From Thalassolituus sp034111725 (GTDB taxonomy: Bacteria; Pseudomonadota; Gammaproteobacteria; Pseudomonadales; Oceanobacteraceae), in NCBI RefSeq assembly GCF_034111725.1, contig NZ_JAWUWR010000043.1, forward strand, positions 33,749-97,748: a stretch of DNA of 64,000 bases. Direction: 5' to 3'. This document shows, piece by piece, positions 42,659-52,017 of this stretch. Every line of letters starts with the position of its first letter. Position 1 is the stretch's first letter. Made by a program: the position numbers and the translations under genes. Below the pieces are notes generated by a model. It worked only from the letters and a program-made list of their open reading frames with translations. It did no database searches and had not been told where the DNA came from.

Positions 42659-43042
42659 TTATACCAACTCAAGCACACCGTCCATTTCAACGCCCGCGTC
42701 ACGCGGCAACTGCGCTACACCTACCGCTGCGCGGGCTGGATATGGCTGTTGAAAGTATTCTGCCATCACTTTATTTACCGTAGCAAAGTTGCTGAGGTCT
42801 GTTAAAAAGATGTTCAGTTTCGCGATTTGTTGCAGTGAGCCACCGGCGGCTTCACACACGGCGCTTAGATTTTTAAAGACCTGATGAATACGCGCTTCAA
42901 TGTCGCCTTCAACCATTTCCATGGTGCTTGGTACTAATGGAATCTGGCCTGACAAATAAACGGTTTTGCCGACTTTTACAGCTTGAGAGTATGTGCCGAT
43001 AGCGGCTGGAGCGTTTTCGGTGGCAATGATCTCGCGGGTCAT
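42659..43042 (-). CDS. ridA: RidA family reactive-intermediate deaminase
   Basis: The 127-residue protein carries the RidA/YjgF patterns AIGTYSQAVKVG, YLSGQIPLVP and PARAAVGVAQLPRDAGVEMD. The last contains the arginine that salt-bridges the imine substrate and the catalytic-pocket glutamate. RidA hydrolyses reactive enamine/imine intermediates from PLP enzymes. It starts 9 bases after the spoT stop and is likely in the gmk-rpoZ-spoT transcript, as in Pseudomonas. Confidence 0.92.
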   Translation of the reverse strand: MTREIIATENAPAAIGTYSQAVKVGKTVYLSGQIPLVPSTMEMVEGDIEARIHQVFKNLSAVCEAAGGSLQQIAKLNIFLTDLSNFATVNKVMAEYFQQPYPARAAVGVAQLPRDAGVEMDGVLELV

Positions 43043-43051
43043 GAGAAATCC

Positions 43052-45166
43052 TTATTGTTTGATTCTGACGATTTTGTTCACGCCGCGAATAGTACGCAAG
43101 CGACGAATAGTGCGGGCTAGATGCTTACGGCCCTGAATACTGATTTTGAGATTGGTAACACTTAAACGAGCGTCTTTTTCTTCAACGCTAATTTTTTCGA
43201 TATTGGCATCCGCTTGGTTAATCGCACTGGCGACTTCAACAATAATGCCGCGGCGATTTTCCATGTATACCTTAAGGTCTACGGTGAATTCGCTGCTGAT
43301 ATCTTTATCCCAGCTCAAAATAACGCATTTTTCTGGGTTATTACGTAGCTCTTCGACGTTACGACAATTTTCGGTATGAATCACTAAGCCGCGGCCAGAG
43401 CTGACGTGACCAACAATCGGGTCGCCAGGAATTGGGCTACAACATTTGGCAAAACTTACGACTAAACCTTCCGTACCTTTAATGGCTAACGGTGATGTTT
43501 CGATGGCATGAAGGTCAATATCAGTATCACGGTTAGCAACTAATAAACGGCGCGCTAGCAGCGGAGCCATGCGGTTACCGGAACCAATATCTTCGAGTAA
43601 GTCTTCTAATGAATCTAAGTTGGTTTCTTTCAGTACTTGGGCGATGTGCACTTGATCGATGTCTTCCATCGTTTTACCTAGTGCTGCTATGGCCTTACCA
43701 AGTAGGCGTTCACCTAAAGCGACTGATTCAGAGCGGCGTTGGCTCTTCAAATAATTGCGAATATTCGAACGCGCTTTCCCTGTGACCACAAAGTTGAGCC
43801 ACGCCGGATTTGGCTGGGCACTGGCTGCAGTAACAATTTGCACTGTCTGACCATTTTGTAGGCGCGCACTCAAAGGGGCAAGCTGGCGGTCAATACGACA
43901 AGCGATACAGTGATTACCTACGTCGGTATGCACAGCATAAGCAAAGTCGATGGCAGTGGAGCCGGATGGCAGTTCTAAAATCTTGCCTTTTGGCGTGAAC
44001 ACATAAATTTCATCTGGGAATAGATCAACTTTTACGTGCTCAACGAATTCGATTGGGCTGCCCGCGTTCTTTTGCAACTCAAGTAGGTTTTGTACCCACT
44101 GTCGTGCGCGCTGAGTGCCACTGGCTTGATCGCTTTCTGATTTATACAACCAATGTGCCGCAATACCGTGGTTCGCCATCGCTTCCATTTCTTCGGTGCG
44201 AATCTGAATTTCAATCGGTACGCCACCAATGCCAATTAAGGTAGTGTGCAATGATTGATAACCGTTGGTTTTGGGGATGGCGATATAGTCTTTAAAACGA
44301 CCTGGGATCGGCTTGTACAGACTGTGCATTGCCCCAAGCGTGCGGTAGCAGTCGTCGATAGAATCTGTGACGATGCGGAAACCGTACACATCCATAATAT
44401 CGGCTAGCGATTTGCGCTGATCGCGCATCTTACTGTAAATACTGTACAGGTGCTTTTCGCGACCAAACACACGTACTGAAATATTGCTTTCGTTTAAGCG
44501 GGTCCGCACGGCTCCAGCGATATTATCGACGACTTCAGAACGATGGCCGCGAGCGGCTTTAACCGCCTTGCGAATCAACTCCGAGCGCATCGGATACATG
44601 GCTTCGAAACACAACTCTTCCATCTCAACCCGAATGCTATTTAAACCTAAGCGGTTGGCAATTGGGGAGTAAATGTCGAGTGTTTCGCGGGCAATACGAC
44701 GGCGTTTTTCAGGCTTGAGCGACCCTAATGTGCGCAAGTTATGCAGGCGGTCGGCCAACTTAACCAAGATCACACGAATGTCTTTGGCCATGGCCATGGC
44801 CATCTTCTGGAAGTTCTCTGCTTGCTGCTCTTCTTTGCTCTCAAAATGGATATGCGTGAGCTTAGAAACACCATCGACAAGGTCAGTGACGACTTCGCCA
44901 AATTGGGTAGACAGGGCAGATTTCGGAATTCCAGTATCTTCGATCACGTCGTGCAGCATGGCGGCCATCAAACTTTGATGATCTAAGTGCATGTCGGTGA
45001 GGATATTAGCAACTGCTAATGGATGGATAATGTAGGGCTCGCCGCTACGGCGGCGTTGCCCTTCATGTGCCTGTTCGGCGTAGTAATAGGCGCGACATAC
45101 CTGTTTGATCTGGCTGTTGCTCAGATATTGGGTAAGTCGCTCCGATAACGCATCAATGGTTGGCAC
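43052..45166 (-). CDS. spoT: Bifunctional (p)ppGpp synthetase/hydrolase SpoT
   Basis: The 704-residue protein has the HD hydrolase domain (about 25-180, with HDVIEDTG), the synthetase domain (about 225-345, with YGFRIVTDSIDDCYRTLG and GRFKDYIAIPKTNGYQSLH), a TGS domain (about 385-445) and a C-terminal ACT domain. The intact HDxxED motif means it can hydrolyse ppGpp. Start is GTG. It follows rpoZ by 11 bases. Confidence 0.95.
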   Translation of the reverse strand: MPTIDALSERLTQYLSNSQIKQVCRAYYYAEQAHEGQRRRSGEPYIIHPLAVANILTDMHLDHQSLMAAMLHDVIEDTGIPKSALSTQFGEVVTDLVDGVSKLTHIHFESKEEQQAENFQKMAMAMAKDIRVILVKLADRLHNLRTLGSLKPEKRRRIARETLDIYSPIANRLGLNSIRVEMEELCFEAMYPMRSELIRKAVKAARGHRSEVVDNIAGAVRTRLNESNISVRVFGREKHLYSIYSKMRDQRKSLADIMDVYGFRIVTDSIDDCYRTLGAMHSLYKPIPGRFKDYIAIPKTNGYQSLHTTLIGIGGVPIEIQIRTEEMEAMANHGIAAHWLYKSESDQASGTQRARQWVQNLLELQKNAGSPIEFVEHVKVDLFPDEIYVFTPKGKILELPSGSTAIDFAYAVHTDVGNHCIACRIDRQLAPLSARLQNGQTVQIVTAASAQPNPAWLNFVVTGKARSNIRNYLKSQRRSESVALGERLLGKAIAALGKTMEDIDQVHIAQVLKETNLDSLEDLLEDIGSGNRMAPLLARRLLVANRDTDIDLHAIETSPLAIKGTEGLVVSFAKCCSPIPGDPIVGHVSSGRGLVIHTENCRNVEELRNNPEKCVILSWDKDISSEFTVDLKVYMENRRGIIVEVASAINQADANIEKISVEEKDARLSVTNLKISIQGRKHLARTIRRLRTIRGVNKIVRIKQ

Positions 45167-45177
45167 TTAGCTCGCTC

Positions 45178-45411
45178 TTAGTACTCACGTTCCGCGCGGG
45201 CTGCTGCTTCTTGAGCGGCCATAGTCGTTGGCGTGACTAGGTCTTCAGCGATTTCGCGCAAAGCGATAACGGTTGGCTTGTCGTTTTCTTCAGGGACAAG
45301 AGGTTCAGCACCTTGAACAGCGATCTGGCGAGCGCGTTTAGACGCTAGCATGACCAATTCAAAGCGGTTTTCAACGTTGTTCAAGCAATCTTCTACGGTT
45401 ACGCGTGCCAT
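45178..45411 (-). CDS. rpoZ: RNA polymerase omega subunit
   Basis: The 77-residue protein starts MARVTVEDCLNNVENRFELV, the omega signature, with RARQIAVQG and KPTVIALREIAEDL. The ATG at 45411 has AGGA upstream; an earlier in-frame reading adds ten residues and is rejected. Omega assists polymerase assembly and forms a ppGpp-binding site, matching its place beside spoT. Confidence 0.95.
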   Translation of the reverse strand: MARVTVEDCLNNVENRFELVMLASKRARQIAVQGAEPLVPEENDKPTVIALREIAEDLVTPTTMAAQEAAARAEREY

Positions 45412-45502
45412 GATAGGTCCTGTAATCGGATATGAATTCAATAGAACCGAACATTGTATGCGAATTCCTCAATAAAGGAAGAGGGCGCAGACAAAATGGC
45501 GT

Positions 45503-46126
45503 TCAGCTGAGTAAGTTTTTCAGTGTATCTGCGTGGCGAATTCGCTGTGCTTCTAACCGATGGCGACGAGCAATAATGATGGCGCGCAGCTCTTCTACCG
45601 TGTTGTTGAAATCATCGTTGATGATCAAGTAATCGTATTCGCCGTAGTGGCTCATCTCGCTTTTGGCATCACGCATACGCCGAGCGATAATGTCATCACT
45701 GTCTTGGCCGCGATTTTGTAGGCGTTGTTGCAAAGCTTCAATTGACGGAGGAGCAATAAATACGCTGACTGCGCCGGTCATTTGCTTGCGTACTTGCTCG
45801 GCACCTTGCCAATCGATTTCTAAAATCACATCACGACCGGCTTCAAGCTCAGACTCTACCCAAGCTTGAGAGGTTCCGTAGAAATTATCAAAAACTTGAG
45901 CGTGCTCTAAAAATGCTCCGGCATCGATCAATTCTTGGAACTTCTCGCGGCTCACGAAGTTGTAGTCTTTACCATTTTCTTCGCCGGGGCGCGGCATCCG
46001 CGTGGTATGGGAAACCGATACACCAATATAGCCGGTAGAGTTAAGTAGGGCTTTTACTAAGCTTGTTTTACCGGCCCCTGACGGTGCAGAAAAAATAAAC
46101 AGGGTGCCTGTGAATGTCTTTGTCAT
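45503..46126 (-). CDS. gmk: Guanylate kinase
   Basis: The 207-residue enzyme has the P-loop SAPSGAGKTSLVKALL, the GMP-binding SHTTRMPRPGEENGKDYNFV and the lid region with RMRDAKSEMSHYGEYDY. It phosphorylates GMP to GDP. It is first in gmk-rpoZ-spoT-ridA, with 91 bases to rpoZ. Confidence 0.96.
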   Translation of the reverse strand: MTKTFTGTLFIFSAPSGAGKTSLVKALLNSTGYIGVSVSHTTRMPRPGEENGKDYNFVSREKFQELIDAGAFLEHAQVFDNFYGTSQAWVESELEAGRDVILEIDWQGAEQVRKQMTGAVSVFIAPPSIEALQQRLQNRGQDSDDIIARRMRDAKSEMSHYGEYDYLIINDDFNNTVEELRAIIIARRHRLEAQRIRHADTLKNLLS

Positions 46127-46278
46127 GATGATGAATATCGCTGCGCTGAAGATGGCTTAAGTATATCTCAAAATCGGCTTAACCATCAGGCTCGCCAAAA
46201 ATACATCCCCGAAGCTTTCCCTAAAATATAGGGCGTTAGGCTCTGATTGGCTGTTTGCGTGGGAGGTCAGTTTTGGGA

Positions 46279-47172
46279 TTACTCAATATTCTGCACTTGC
46301 TCGCGCATCTGTTCGATCAATACTTTTAAATCCACTGCGATGCGGGTGATGTCGCTGCGAATGGACTTCGATGACAGCGTGTTCGCTTCGCGATTCAGTT
46401 CTTGCATCATAAAGTCGAGGCGACGGCCTATGGGTTCGTCGCGGCTAAGTATGTCGCGCACTTCATGGGTGTGGGTGCGTAGACGGTCGGTTTCTTCGGC
46501 AATATCGGCTTTTTGTGCGGCCAATATCATTTCTTGTTCGATTCGCTGCGGGTCGAGTGTGTCTTTAAATTCACTCAGCTTGTCGTGCAGTTGCTGGCGT
46601 TGGGCGGCCAAAGCTTCGGGCATATGTTTGTCGACGGCGGCAACGTGGGTATCAATTTGATCAAGGCGTTGGCGAATCAGCTCGGCTAGGGCTTGCCCTT
46701 CGCGCTGGCGCGCAATGCTCAGTGCGGTCAGGCATTCAGCAAAACTGTTGAGCGCGGTTTTCTCCAATGCTTTGTTATCAGGGTCGCTATCGTCATGGCC
46801 ATCAAGCACACCAGGCCATTGCATAAGGCGCAATACATCAAGCGTGTTACCGGGGCCGATAATAGCGGCGATTTGATCGGCAGCGTTATTGAGGTCTCGC
46901 ACCAATGCTTCGTTGACGCGTAATTGGCTCTGTTGTTCTTGCGCCTGATATTTTAAAAATACTTCGATTTTGCCACGTTGGAAGCGTTGCTTGAGTTGTT
47001 CGCGTAGCAAGGGCTCTAGATCGCGAAAGGCGTCAGGCAGACGAAAATGGAGTTCTAGGTAACGGCTGTTGACCGATCGTACCTCCCAAACAAATCGGCC
47101 TGTGGCGTTTTGGGTGTCGGCTTGAATATGTTCACCACTATGGCGGGCGAAGGCGGTCATGCTGTAAGCCAT
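46279..47172 (-). CDS. yicC: YicC family endoribonuclease
   Basis: The 297-residue protein shows the YicC N-terminus (MAYSMTAFARHSGE), VNSRYLELHFRLPD and the C-terminal DUF1732 region (LNREANTLSSKSIRSDITR). YicC proteins are RNases implicated in small-RNA turnover. GGGAGCACTTC precedes the ATG at 47172; a longer reading is rejected. It is divergent from rph, the usual arrangement. Confidence 0.93.
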   Translation of the reverse strand: MAYSMTAFARHSGEHIQADTQNATGRFVWEVRSVNSRYLELHFRLPDAFRDLEPLLREQLKQRFQRGKIEVFLKYQAQEQQSQLRVNEALVRDLNNAADQIAAIIGPGNTLDVLRLMQWPGVLDGHDDSDPDNKALEKTALNSFAECLTALSIARQREGQALAELIRQRLDQIDTHVAAVDKHMPEALAAQRQQLHDKLSEFKDTLDPQRIEQEMILAAQKADIAEETDRLRTHTHEVRDILSRDEPIGRRLDFMMQELNREANTLSSKSIRSDITRIAVDLKVLIEQMREQVQNIE

Positions 47173-47226
47173 GAAGTGCTCCCTTTCGAAATTAGAGCCA
47201 CATTGTACGGATTTCCGGCCAGTTTT

Positions 47227-47243
47227 GCCGGTATAATGCCGGC
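47227..47243 (+). promoter_or_regulatory. Probable rph promoter -10 inside an inverted repeat
   Basis: A consensus TATAAT (47232-47237) is flanked by GCCGG and CCGGC. It lies 40 bases before the rph ATG in the yicC/rph divergent gap. No good -35 is seen at 17 bases. Confidence 0.5.
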
Positions 47244-47276
47244 CTTTGCACGACAATTTATTTGAGGATTCCAACT

Positions 47277-47993
47277 ATGAGACCAAGTGGCCGTTCAGTC
47301 GATCAGCTTCGCGATGTTCGCATCACCCGTAATTTTACTATGCACGCTGAAGGCTCGGTGTTGGTTGAGTTTGGTAATACTAAAGTGATTTGTACCGCCA
47401 GTGTTGAAACCTCCGTGCCGCCATTTTTGCGCGGAAAAGGCCAAGGTTGGGTAACGGCTGAGTACGGTATGCTGCCGCGTTCGACCGGTTCGCGCATGAT
47501 TCGTGAAGCGGCAAAAGGTAAGCAGCAAGGCCGTACCGTTGAGATCTCCCGTTTAATCGGTCGTAGTTTGCGTGCGGCGGTTGATTTAACAGCTCTTGGC
47601 GAAAACACGATTAATATCGACTGTGATGTTATTCAGGCCGATGGTGGCACGCGTACAGCGTCGATCACAGGTGCTTGCGTTGCTTTGGTGGATGCTATCG
47701 AGTGGCTAAAGAAAAACGGTAAGGTGAAAGGTGAACCACTGAAGCACATGATTGCTGCAGTATCGGTGGGTATGTACAAAGGCACCGCCGTTACCGATTT
47801 GGATTATGCTGAAGACTCTGAAGCTGAAACAGATTTGAATGTCATCATGACGGCCAGTGGCGGCTATGTTGAAATTCAAGGTACAGCAGAAGCTGAGCCG
47901 TTCACCCCTGATGAGTTAAGCGCTATGTTGGCGTTAGCACAAAAGGCGGTTGGCGAGTTGGCGCAAATTCAAAAAGCGGCACTTGAAGCCTAA
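47277..47993 (+). CDS. rph: Ribonuclease PH
   Basis: The 238-residue phosphorolytic 3'-5' exonuclease trims tRNA 3' ends. Typical segments are MRPSGRSVDQLRDVRI, GQGWVTAEYGMLPRST and EIQGTAEAEPFT. GAGGA lies eight bases before the ATG at 47277. A reading from TTG at 47262 would consume this RBS and is rejected. It ends at a strong terminator. Confidence 0.96.
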   Translation: MRPSGRSVDQLRDVRITRNFTMHAEGSVLVEFGNTKVICTASVETSVPPFLRGKGQGWVTAEYGMLPRSTGSRMIREAAKGKQQGRTVEISRLIGRSLRAAVDLTALGENTINIDCDVIQADGGTRTASITGACVALVDAIEWLKKNGKVKGEPLKHMIAAVSVGMYKGTAVTDLDYAEDSEAETDLNVIMTASGGYVEIQGTAEAEPFTPDELSAMLALAQKAVGELAQIQKAALEA

Positions 47994-48025
47994 GAACAAA
48001 GAGCAGAATTAATAACATTCTGAAT

Positions 48026-48057
48026 AAAAAAAGGAGGCCAGCGCGGCCTCCTTTTTT
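48026..48057 (+). terminator. Rho-independent terminator of rph
   Basis: GGAGGCC pairs with GGCCTCC around AGCGC, with A's before and six T's after. It lies between the converging rph and crc genes. Confidence 0.92.
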
Positions 48058-48103
48058 ATTACGTATTACTTCTTTTGGGCATCGAGCTTAATTAAACGTT
48101 GAA

Positions 48104-48883
48104 TTACTCTTCTTCATCGTCGAATTCGTACTCAATTAACACCGCCGCATGTTGGCCAAAGTTAAGGTTTTTCTCGATGCGTGCTTCGACCACAAACTGG
48201 CGCACATTCGGCGTACAAATTTGCATGTCTTTGCGCCAGCCGTTTTGATTGCGGCGAGCACTGTCTTCGTCTGGCCACCAAGTAAATTGGTTTTCACCAA
48301 AGTTAGCTTCGCGGAAGGCATCGGCATAGCCCACCGGCCCAAAGATCTGGTCGAACCATGCGCGCTCTTTCGGTAAAAACCCAGGCGTGTCGTTAGCACC
48401 TTGCCAGTCGCTGAGATCGACGGTTTTGTGGGCGGCTTCAAAGTTGCCACAAAAAATGAACTCACGACGTTTACGTCGAGTTTTCTCTAAATGCGCTAAA
48501 AAGGCCTGCTGGAAGGCGAGCTTGTCTTCCAATGTGTTGTATTGATCGACGGCTGGAAACAACACTGAGCCTACGCTCACGTGCTCGAAGTCGGCTTGGA
48601 TAAAGCGACCTTGTAAGTCCCAGCGCGAGTCGCCAATGCCCGTCATGATGGCCTTTGGTACTTCGCGAGTCAGTAATGCTACGCCCGAGTAGCCGTCGGC
48701 TTCAGCATCAAAGAAGTAGGCGTTAAAGCCCTTCGGATACACCACGTCGTCGGATAACTGATACTCTTTGGCCTTAAGATTTTGAATCGCAACGACGTCT
48801 ACGTCGGCGGTCTCAAGCCAAGTATAAAGCCCCTTTTTGACCGCCTGTTCTAGGCCGTCAACGTGCAAGCTGATAATCCTCAT
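48104..48883 (-). CDS. crc: Catabolite repression control protein Crc (inactive ExoIII fold)
   Basis: The 259-residue protein has the exonuclease III fold, but active-site residues are replaced: the LQE glutamate reads IQN, the GDxN loop reads CGNFE and the SDH catalytic triad reads GQHAA. KTRRKRREFIFCGN and ERAWFDQIFGPVGYADAFRE match Crc. Length equals Crc of Pseudomonas, and gene order rph-crc-pyrE is the same. Crc acts with Hfq to repress translation of catabolic mRNAs. The ATG at 48883 (MRIISLHVDG) is chosen. Confidence 0.87.
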   Translation of the reverse strand: MRIISLHVDGLEQAVKKGLYTWLETADVDVVAIQNLKAKEYQLSDDVVYPKGFNAYFFDAEADGYSGVALLTREVPKAIMTGIGDSRWDLQGRFIQADFEHVSVGSVLFPAVDQYNTLEDKLAFQQAFLAHLEKTRRKRREFIFCGNFEAAHKTVDLSDWQGANDTPGFLPKERAWFDQIFGPVGYADAFREANFGENQFTWWPDEDSARRNQNGWRKDMQICTPNVRQFVVEARIEKNLNFGQHAAVLIEYEFDDEEE

Positions 48884-49007
48884 ACATGGTTCCCAACTGA
48901 TGAAGCGTGTATCATACCGCATCCTTATTAAAGCGGGTAAATCTGGTGACATTTGTCAGCATTTTATTCTGTTCCACCCGCACGACCAATCATATCTAGG
49001 ACTTGTT

Positions 49008-49655
49008 ATGCAGCCGTATCAAAAAGAATTCATCGAATTTGCCATTCAGCAAGGTGTTCTCAAGTTTGGTGAGTTCACATTGAAGTCTGGGCGCATTAGT
49101 CCTTATTTTTTTAATGCTGGTTTGTTCAATAGCGGTGTAGCTTTGGCCAAGCTTGGCCGTTTTTATGCCGCAGCGCTAGAGGATTCCGGCGTTGAATACG
49201 ATGTGGTATTCGGTCCTGCGTACAAAGGTATTCCATTGTCGGCTGCATTGACGATAGCACTAGCAGATCAATATCAAAAAGATGTGCCGTACGTCTTTAA
49301 CCGCAAAGAAGCCAAAACCCACGGTGAGGGTGGCAACTTAGTGGGTGCACCATTAATGGGCCGTGTACTGATTGTAGACGATGTGATCACGGCAGGGACG
49401 GCAATTCGTGAAGTAATGGCAATGATTGCCGCCGCCGATGGCGCAACGCCAGCGGCTACACTGATCGCCCTAGATCGTCAAGAAAAAGGGCAGGGAGCGC
49501 TGTCTGCGATTCAAGAAGTGGAACGTGATTTTGATATGAAGGTTGTCAGTATTGTCGGTTTGAATCAGGTGTTGGATTATGTAGCCACGCAACCTGAACT
49601 CGCGCAGTATGCTGATGCTATTAGCGCGTATCGAGATCAATACGGAGTGAAGTAA
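49008..49655 (+). CDS. pyrE: Orotate phosphoribosyltransferase
   Basis: The 215-residue enzyme of pyrimidine synthesis shows FTLKSGRISPYFFNAG, the GPAYKGIPLS loop, FNRKEAKTHGEGG and the PRPP-binding VLIVDDVITAGTAIRE. The ATG at 49008 follows TAGGAC. It is divergent from crc and its stop overlaps the next ATG by one base. Confidence 0.96.
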   Translation: MQPYQKEFIEFAIQQGVLKFGEFTLKSGRISPYFFNAGLFNSGVALAKLGRFYAAALEDSGVEYDVVFGPAYKGIPLSAALTIALADQYQKDVPYVFNRKEAKTHGEGGNLVGAPLMGRVLIVDDVITAGTAIREVMAMIAAADGATPAATLIALDRQEKGQGALSAIQEVERDFDMKVVSIVGLNQVLDYVATQPELAQYADAISAYRDQYGVK

Positions 49656-50326
49656 TGTCAACGCGATTAGTCTGGATGCTATCGGCGGCTTTGATTAGCC
49701 TACCGATGGCTGCTGAAGCCGGTATGAAGATGTATCGATTTAAGGTCGATGGTCATGTCGTTGTGAAAGATAACGTACCGCCAGATTTAGCGCCTTTGGG
49801 TTACGAAGTTCTTAATAGCCGCGGGATGGTTGAACGCGTGGTTCCACGAGCACCAACCGCGGAAGAGCGTGCGGCGACTGAACGTGCAGAAGCGCTTCGC
49901 TTGGATCGTGAACGTCGTCATGCAGAATTGCGTAATAAAGATGCTGATTTGAAGCGGTTGTACGCCCAACCGGGGGATGTTGATCGAGCGCAAACGCGTA
50001 AAGCCGACGAGATTGGCTCGTATATCGAACTGCAGTTTCGTCGCATCTCTGACCTTGAAGAGAAGTTAACGAAGGCGCAAGAAAAAGCGGCAAACGTTGA
50101 ACGTCGCGGTCAAGAAGTCCCCGCCGATATGCGATTAGAAATCGTACAGTTGGAAAATGGCGTTCGCGACGCGCAGAAGAATATTGATATGCGCCGTAAA
50201 GAACTGGATGACAGTAAAATTCAGTTCCAAAAGCAGCGTGAGCGGTTGCGCATACTGCAAGTGTACGAGTTAGGTACCTTGCCAGAAGATGTAGATCCTG
50301 CACGATTGCCGCCGCTACAGAATTAA
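49655..50326 (+). CDS. Secreted coiled-coil protein with DUF4124-like N-terminus
   Basis: The 223-residue protein has a signal peptide (to about AAEAG, residue 23), then MYRFKVDGHVVVKDNVPPDL, which resembles the short DUF4124 domain of periplasmic proteins. A long charged coiled coil follows (about 70-205). Its ATG overlaps the pyrE stop by one base, so the genes are coupled, though no shared function is apparent. Function unknown. Confidence 0.78.
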   Translation: MSTRLVWMLSAALISLPMAAEAGMKMYRFKVDGHVVVKDNVPPDLAPLGYEVLNSRGMVERVVPRAPTAEERAATERAEALRLDRERRHAELRNKDADLKRLYAQPGDVDRAQTRKADEIGSYIELQFRRISDLEEKLTKAQEKAANVERRGQEVPADMRLEIVQLENGVRDAQKNIDMRRKELDDSKIQFQKQRERLRILQVYELGTLPEDVDPARLPPLQN

Positions 50327-50355
50327 CGGTTAGCGGCTTCAACGGGATGTAGACG

Positions 50356-50970
50356 CTAGAGGCCGCCTAAATCCTTATCACGCAGTAACGTTGGGCTCAG
50401 TAGAGCCCATTGTTCGTTCCAATACTGAGTTGGAAGCTCTTTGAACTCGCTGCGCACATATTGGCGAATTCGCCCTTCGATGACGGCCGTGAGTAAGTTT
50501 GCCTCCGCGCTGGCGGTTTGTACCGGCACTTTCTTCTCCCGCATTTCCGCTTCACGCAAAATTTGCTTCAGCTGAGTTTCAATGCGTTCGAAGAATTGTT
50601 GGATGCGCTGGCGTAGACGTTCAGTTTCCCCAGCTAAGGCATCACCCGAGAGTAAGCGACACATGCCCGGGTTCTTTTCGGCAAAGGTGAGTACTAACGT
50701 CAGAGTGCGTTCGCAACGTTCGTCGGCGAGTTCGAAATCCTGCAGGATACGGGTGATTCGAGAGAATACCGCGTCCTCAATGAAAGCGATAAGCCCTTCA
50801 AACATTTTTGCTTTGCTCGGGAAGTGACGATACAAGGCCGCTTCTGATACGCCCACCGCCTTAGCTAAGCTCGCCGTTGTGATACGAGCGCCCGGATTGC
50901 TCTCTAGCATCTGGGCGAGCGCTTGCAATATCTGATCGCGGCGTGAGATCTGTTCAGAATTATCTGACAT
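50356..50970 (-). CDS. slmA: Nucleoid occlusion factor SlmA (TetR family)
   Basis: The 204-residue protein has a TetR helix-turn-helix (ITTASLAKAVGVSEAALYRH, then FPSKAKMFEGLI) and SlmA-typical helices (LTLVLTFAEKNPGMCRLLSG and ETERLRQRIQQFFERIETQL). SlmA binds chromosomal sites and blocks FtsZ rings over the nucleoid. It lies 10 bases after argB, as in Pseudomonas, and is probably in that transcript. Confidence 0.92.
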   Translation of the reverse strand: MSDNSEQISRRDQILQALAQMLESNPGARITTASLAKAVGVSEAALYRHFPSKAKMFEGLIAFIEDAVFSRITRILQDFELADERCERTLTLVLTFAEKNPGMCRLLSGDALAGETERLRQRIQQFFERIETQLKQILREAEMREKKVPVQTASAEANLLTAVIEGRIRQYVRSEFKELPTQYWNEQWALLSPTLLRDKDLGGL

Positions 50971-50980
50971 TCAGACCCCG

Positions 50981-51886
50981 TTACGCGTTACGACGATTGG
51001 TGATGAGTGTGCCCACACCTTCGTCGGTAAAGAGTTCAAGCAAGGTTGAATGAGCCACTCGGCCGTCGATAATATGCGCGCTGTTAACGCCCGCATGTAC
51101 TGCATCCAAAGCACATTGAATTTTCGGCAGCATACCACCGTAGATAGTGCCATCGGCAATCAGATCATCGACTTGCTTGGTTGATAACCCCGTTAATACC
51201 TTGCCTTCTTTATCCATTAAACCAGCGATGTTGGTCAGTAAAATCAACTTTTCAGCACGCAATACTTCCGCAACTTTACCAGCCACTAAATCGGCGTTGA
51301 TGTTATATGACTCGCCGTCTTCGCCGACACCAATCGGTGCGATCACAGGAATAAAATCAGAATTAGTCAGCATGTCCAATACCGAGGTATTGATGCTGGC
51401 AACTTCACCGACATGGCCGATATCAATGATTTCGGTTTTTAACATGTCAGGGCTGCTTTTGGTGACGTGTAATTTGCGTGCATGCAGCAGCTGGCCGTCT
51501 TTACCTGTTAAACCAATGGCTTTGCCGCCGTTTTGGTTAATGAGGTTGACGATGCTTTTGTTCACTAGGCCGCCGAGCACCATTTCAACGACGTCCATGG
51601 TTTCGCTGGTGGTGACGCGCATGCCGTTAACGAATTCGCTTTGAATGTTCAGTTTGGTTAGCAAGTCGCCAATTTGGGGGCCGCCACCATGAACCACGAT
51701 AGGGTTAATGCCAACCACCTTGAGCATGCCCATGTCGCGCGCGAATGAGTTTTTGAGGGTTTCGTCGGTCATGGCGTTACCGCCGTACTTAACCACGATG
51801 GTTTTACCCACAAAGCGCTGCAAATAAGGCAGTGCTGCACTTAGAACATTGGCGGTATTCATAGCGCTGTCACGCGATAACGGCAT
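50981..51886 (-). CDS. argB: Acetylglutamate kinase
   Basis: The 301-residue kinase phosphorylates N-acetylglutamate in arginine synthesis. KTIVVKYGGNAMTD, VVHGGGPQIGDLL and NINADLVAGKVAEVL are family signatures. The N-terminal extension of about 20 residues before the fold (VLSAALPYLQRFVGK) is typical of arginine-inhibited hexameric forms. AAGGAGCAACTCC precedes the ATG. Confidence 0.95.
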   Translation of the reverse strand: MPLSRDSAMNTANVLSAALPYLQRFVGKTIVVKYGGNAMTDETLKNSFARDMGMLKVVGINPIVVHGGGPQIGDLLTKLNIQSEFVNGMRVTTSETMDVVEMVLGGLVNKSIVNLINQNGGKAIGLTGKDGQLLHARKLHVTKSSPDMLKTEIIDIGHVGEVASINTSVLDMLTNSDFIPVIAPIGVGEDGESYNINADLVAGKVAEVLRAEKLILLTNIAGLMDKEGKVLTGLSTKQVDDLIADGTIYGGMLPKIQCALDAVHAGVNSAHIIDGRVAHSTLLELFTDEGVGTLITNRRNA

Positions 51887-51918
51887 GGAGTTGCTCCTTC
51901 AGAACAGATACCAAAATA

Positions 51919-51942
51919 TTAAGGCCAGTAAGCTGGCCTTAA
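51919..51942 (-). terminator. Hairpin between algC and argB
   Basis: TTAAGGCCAG pairs with CTGGCCTTAA around a 4-base loop. On the minus strand it is followed by ATATTTTGG, a weak T-rich tail, so it probably ends the algC transcript before argB. Confidence 0.6.
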
Positions 51943-52017
51943 AAAGAATGGTGGGCATTATAGCGTGATCTACTCACACCTCGCCAACCTGTTTACTATC
52001 GGTAGCTGAGGGATAAG

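Noticed and set aside
49812..50342. 176-codon minus-strand frame over the secreted coiled-coil gene
   Set aside because: It is antisense to a gene with a signal peptide and coupled start; His/Leu-rich composition is typical of an antisense shadow.
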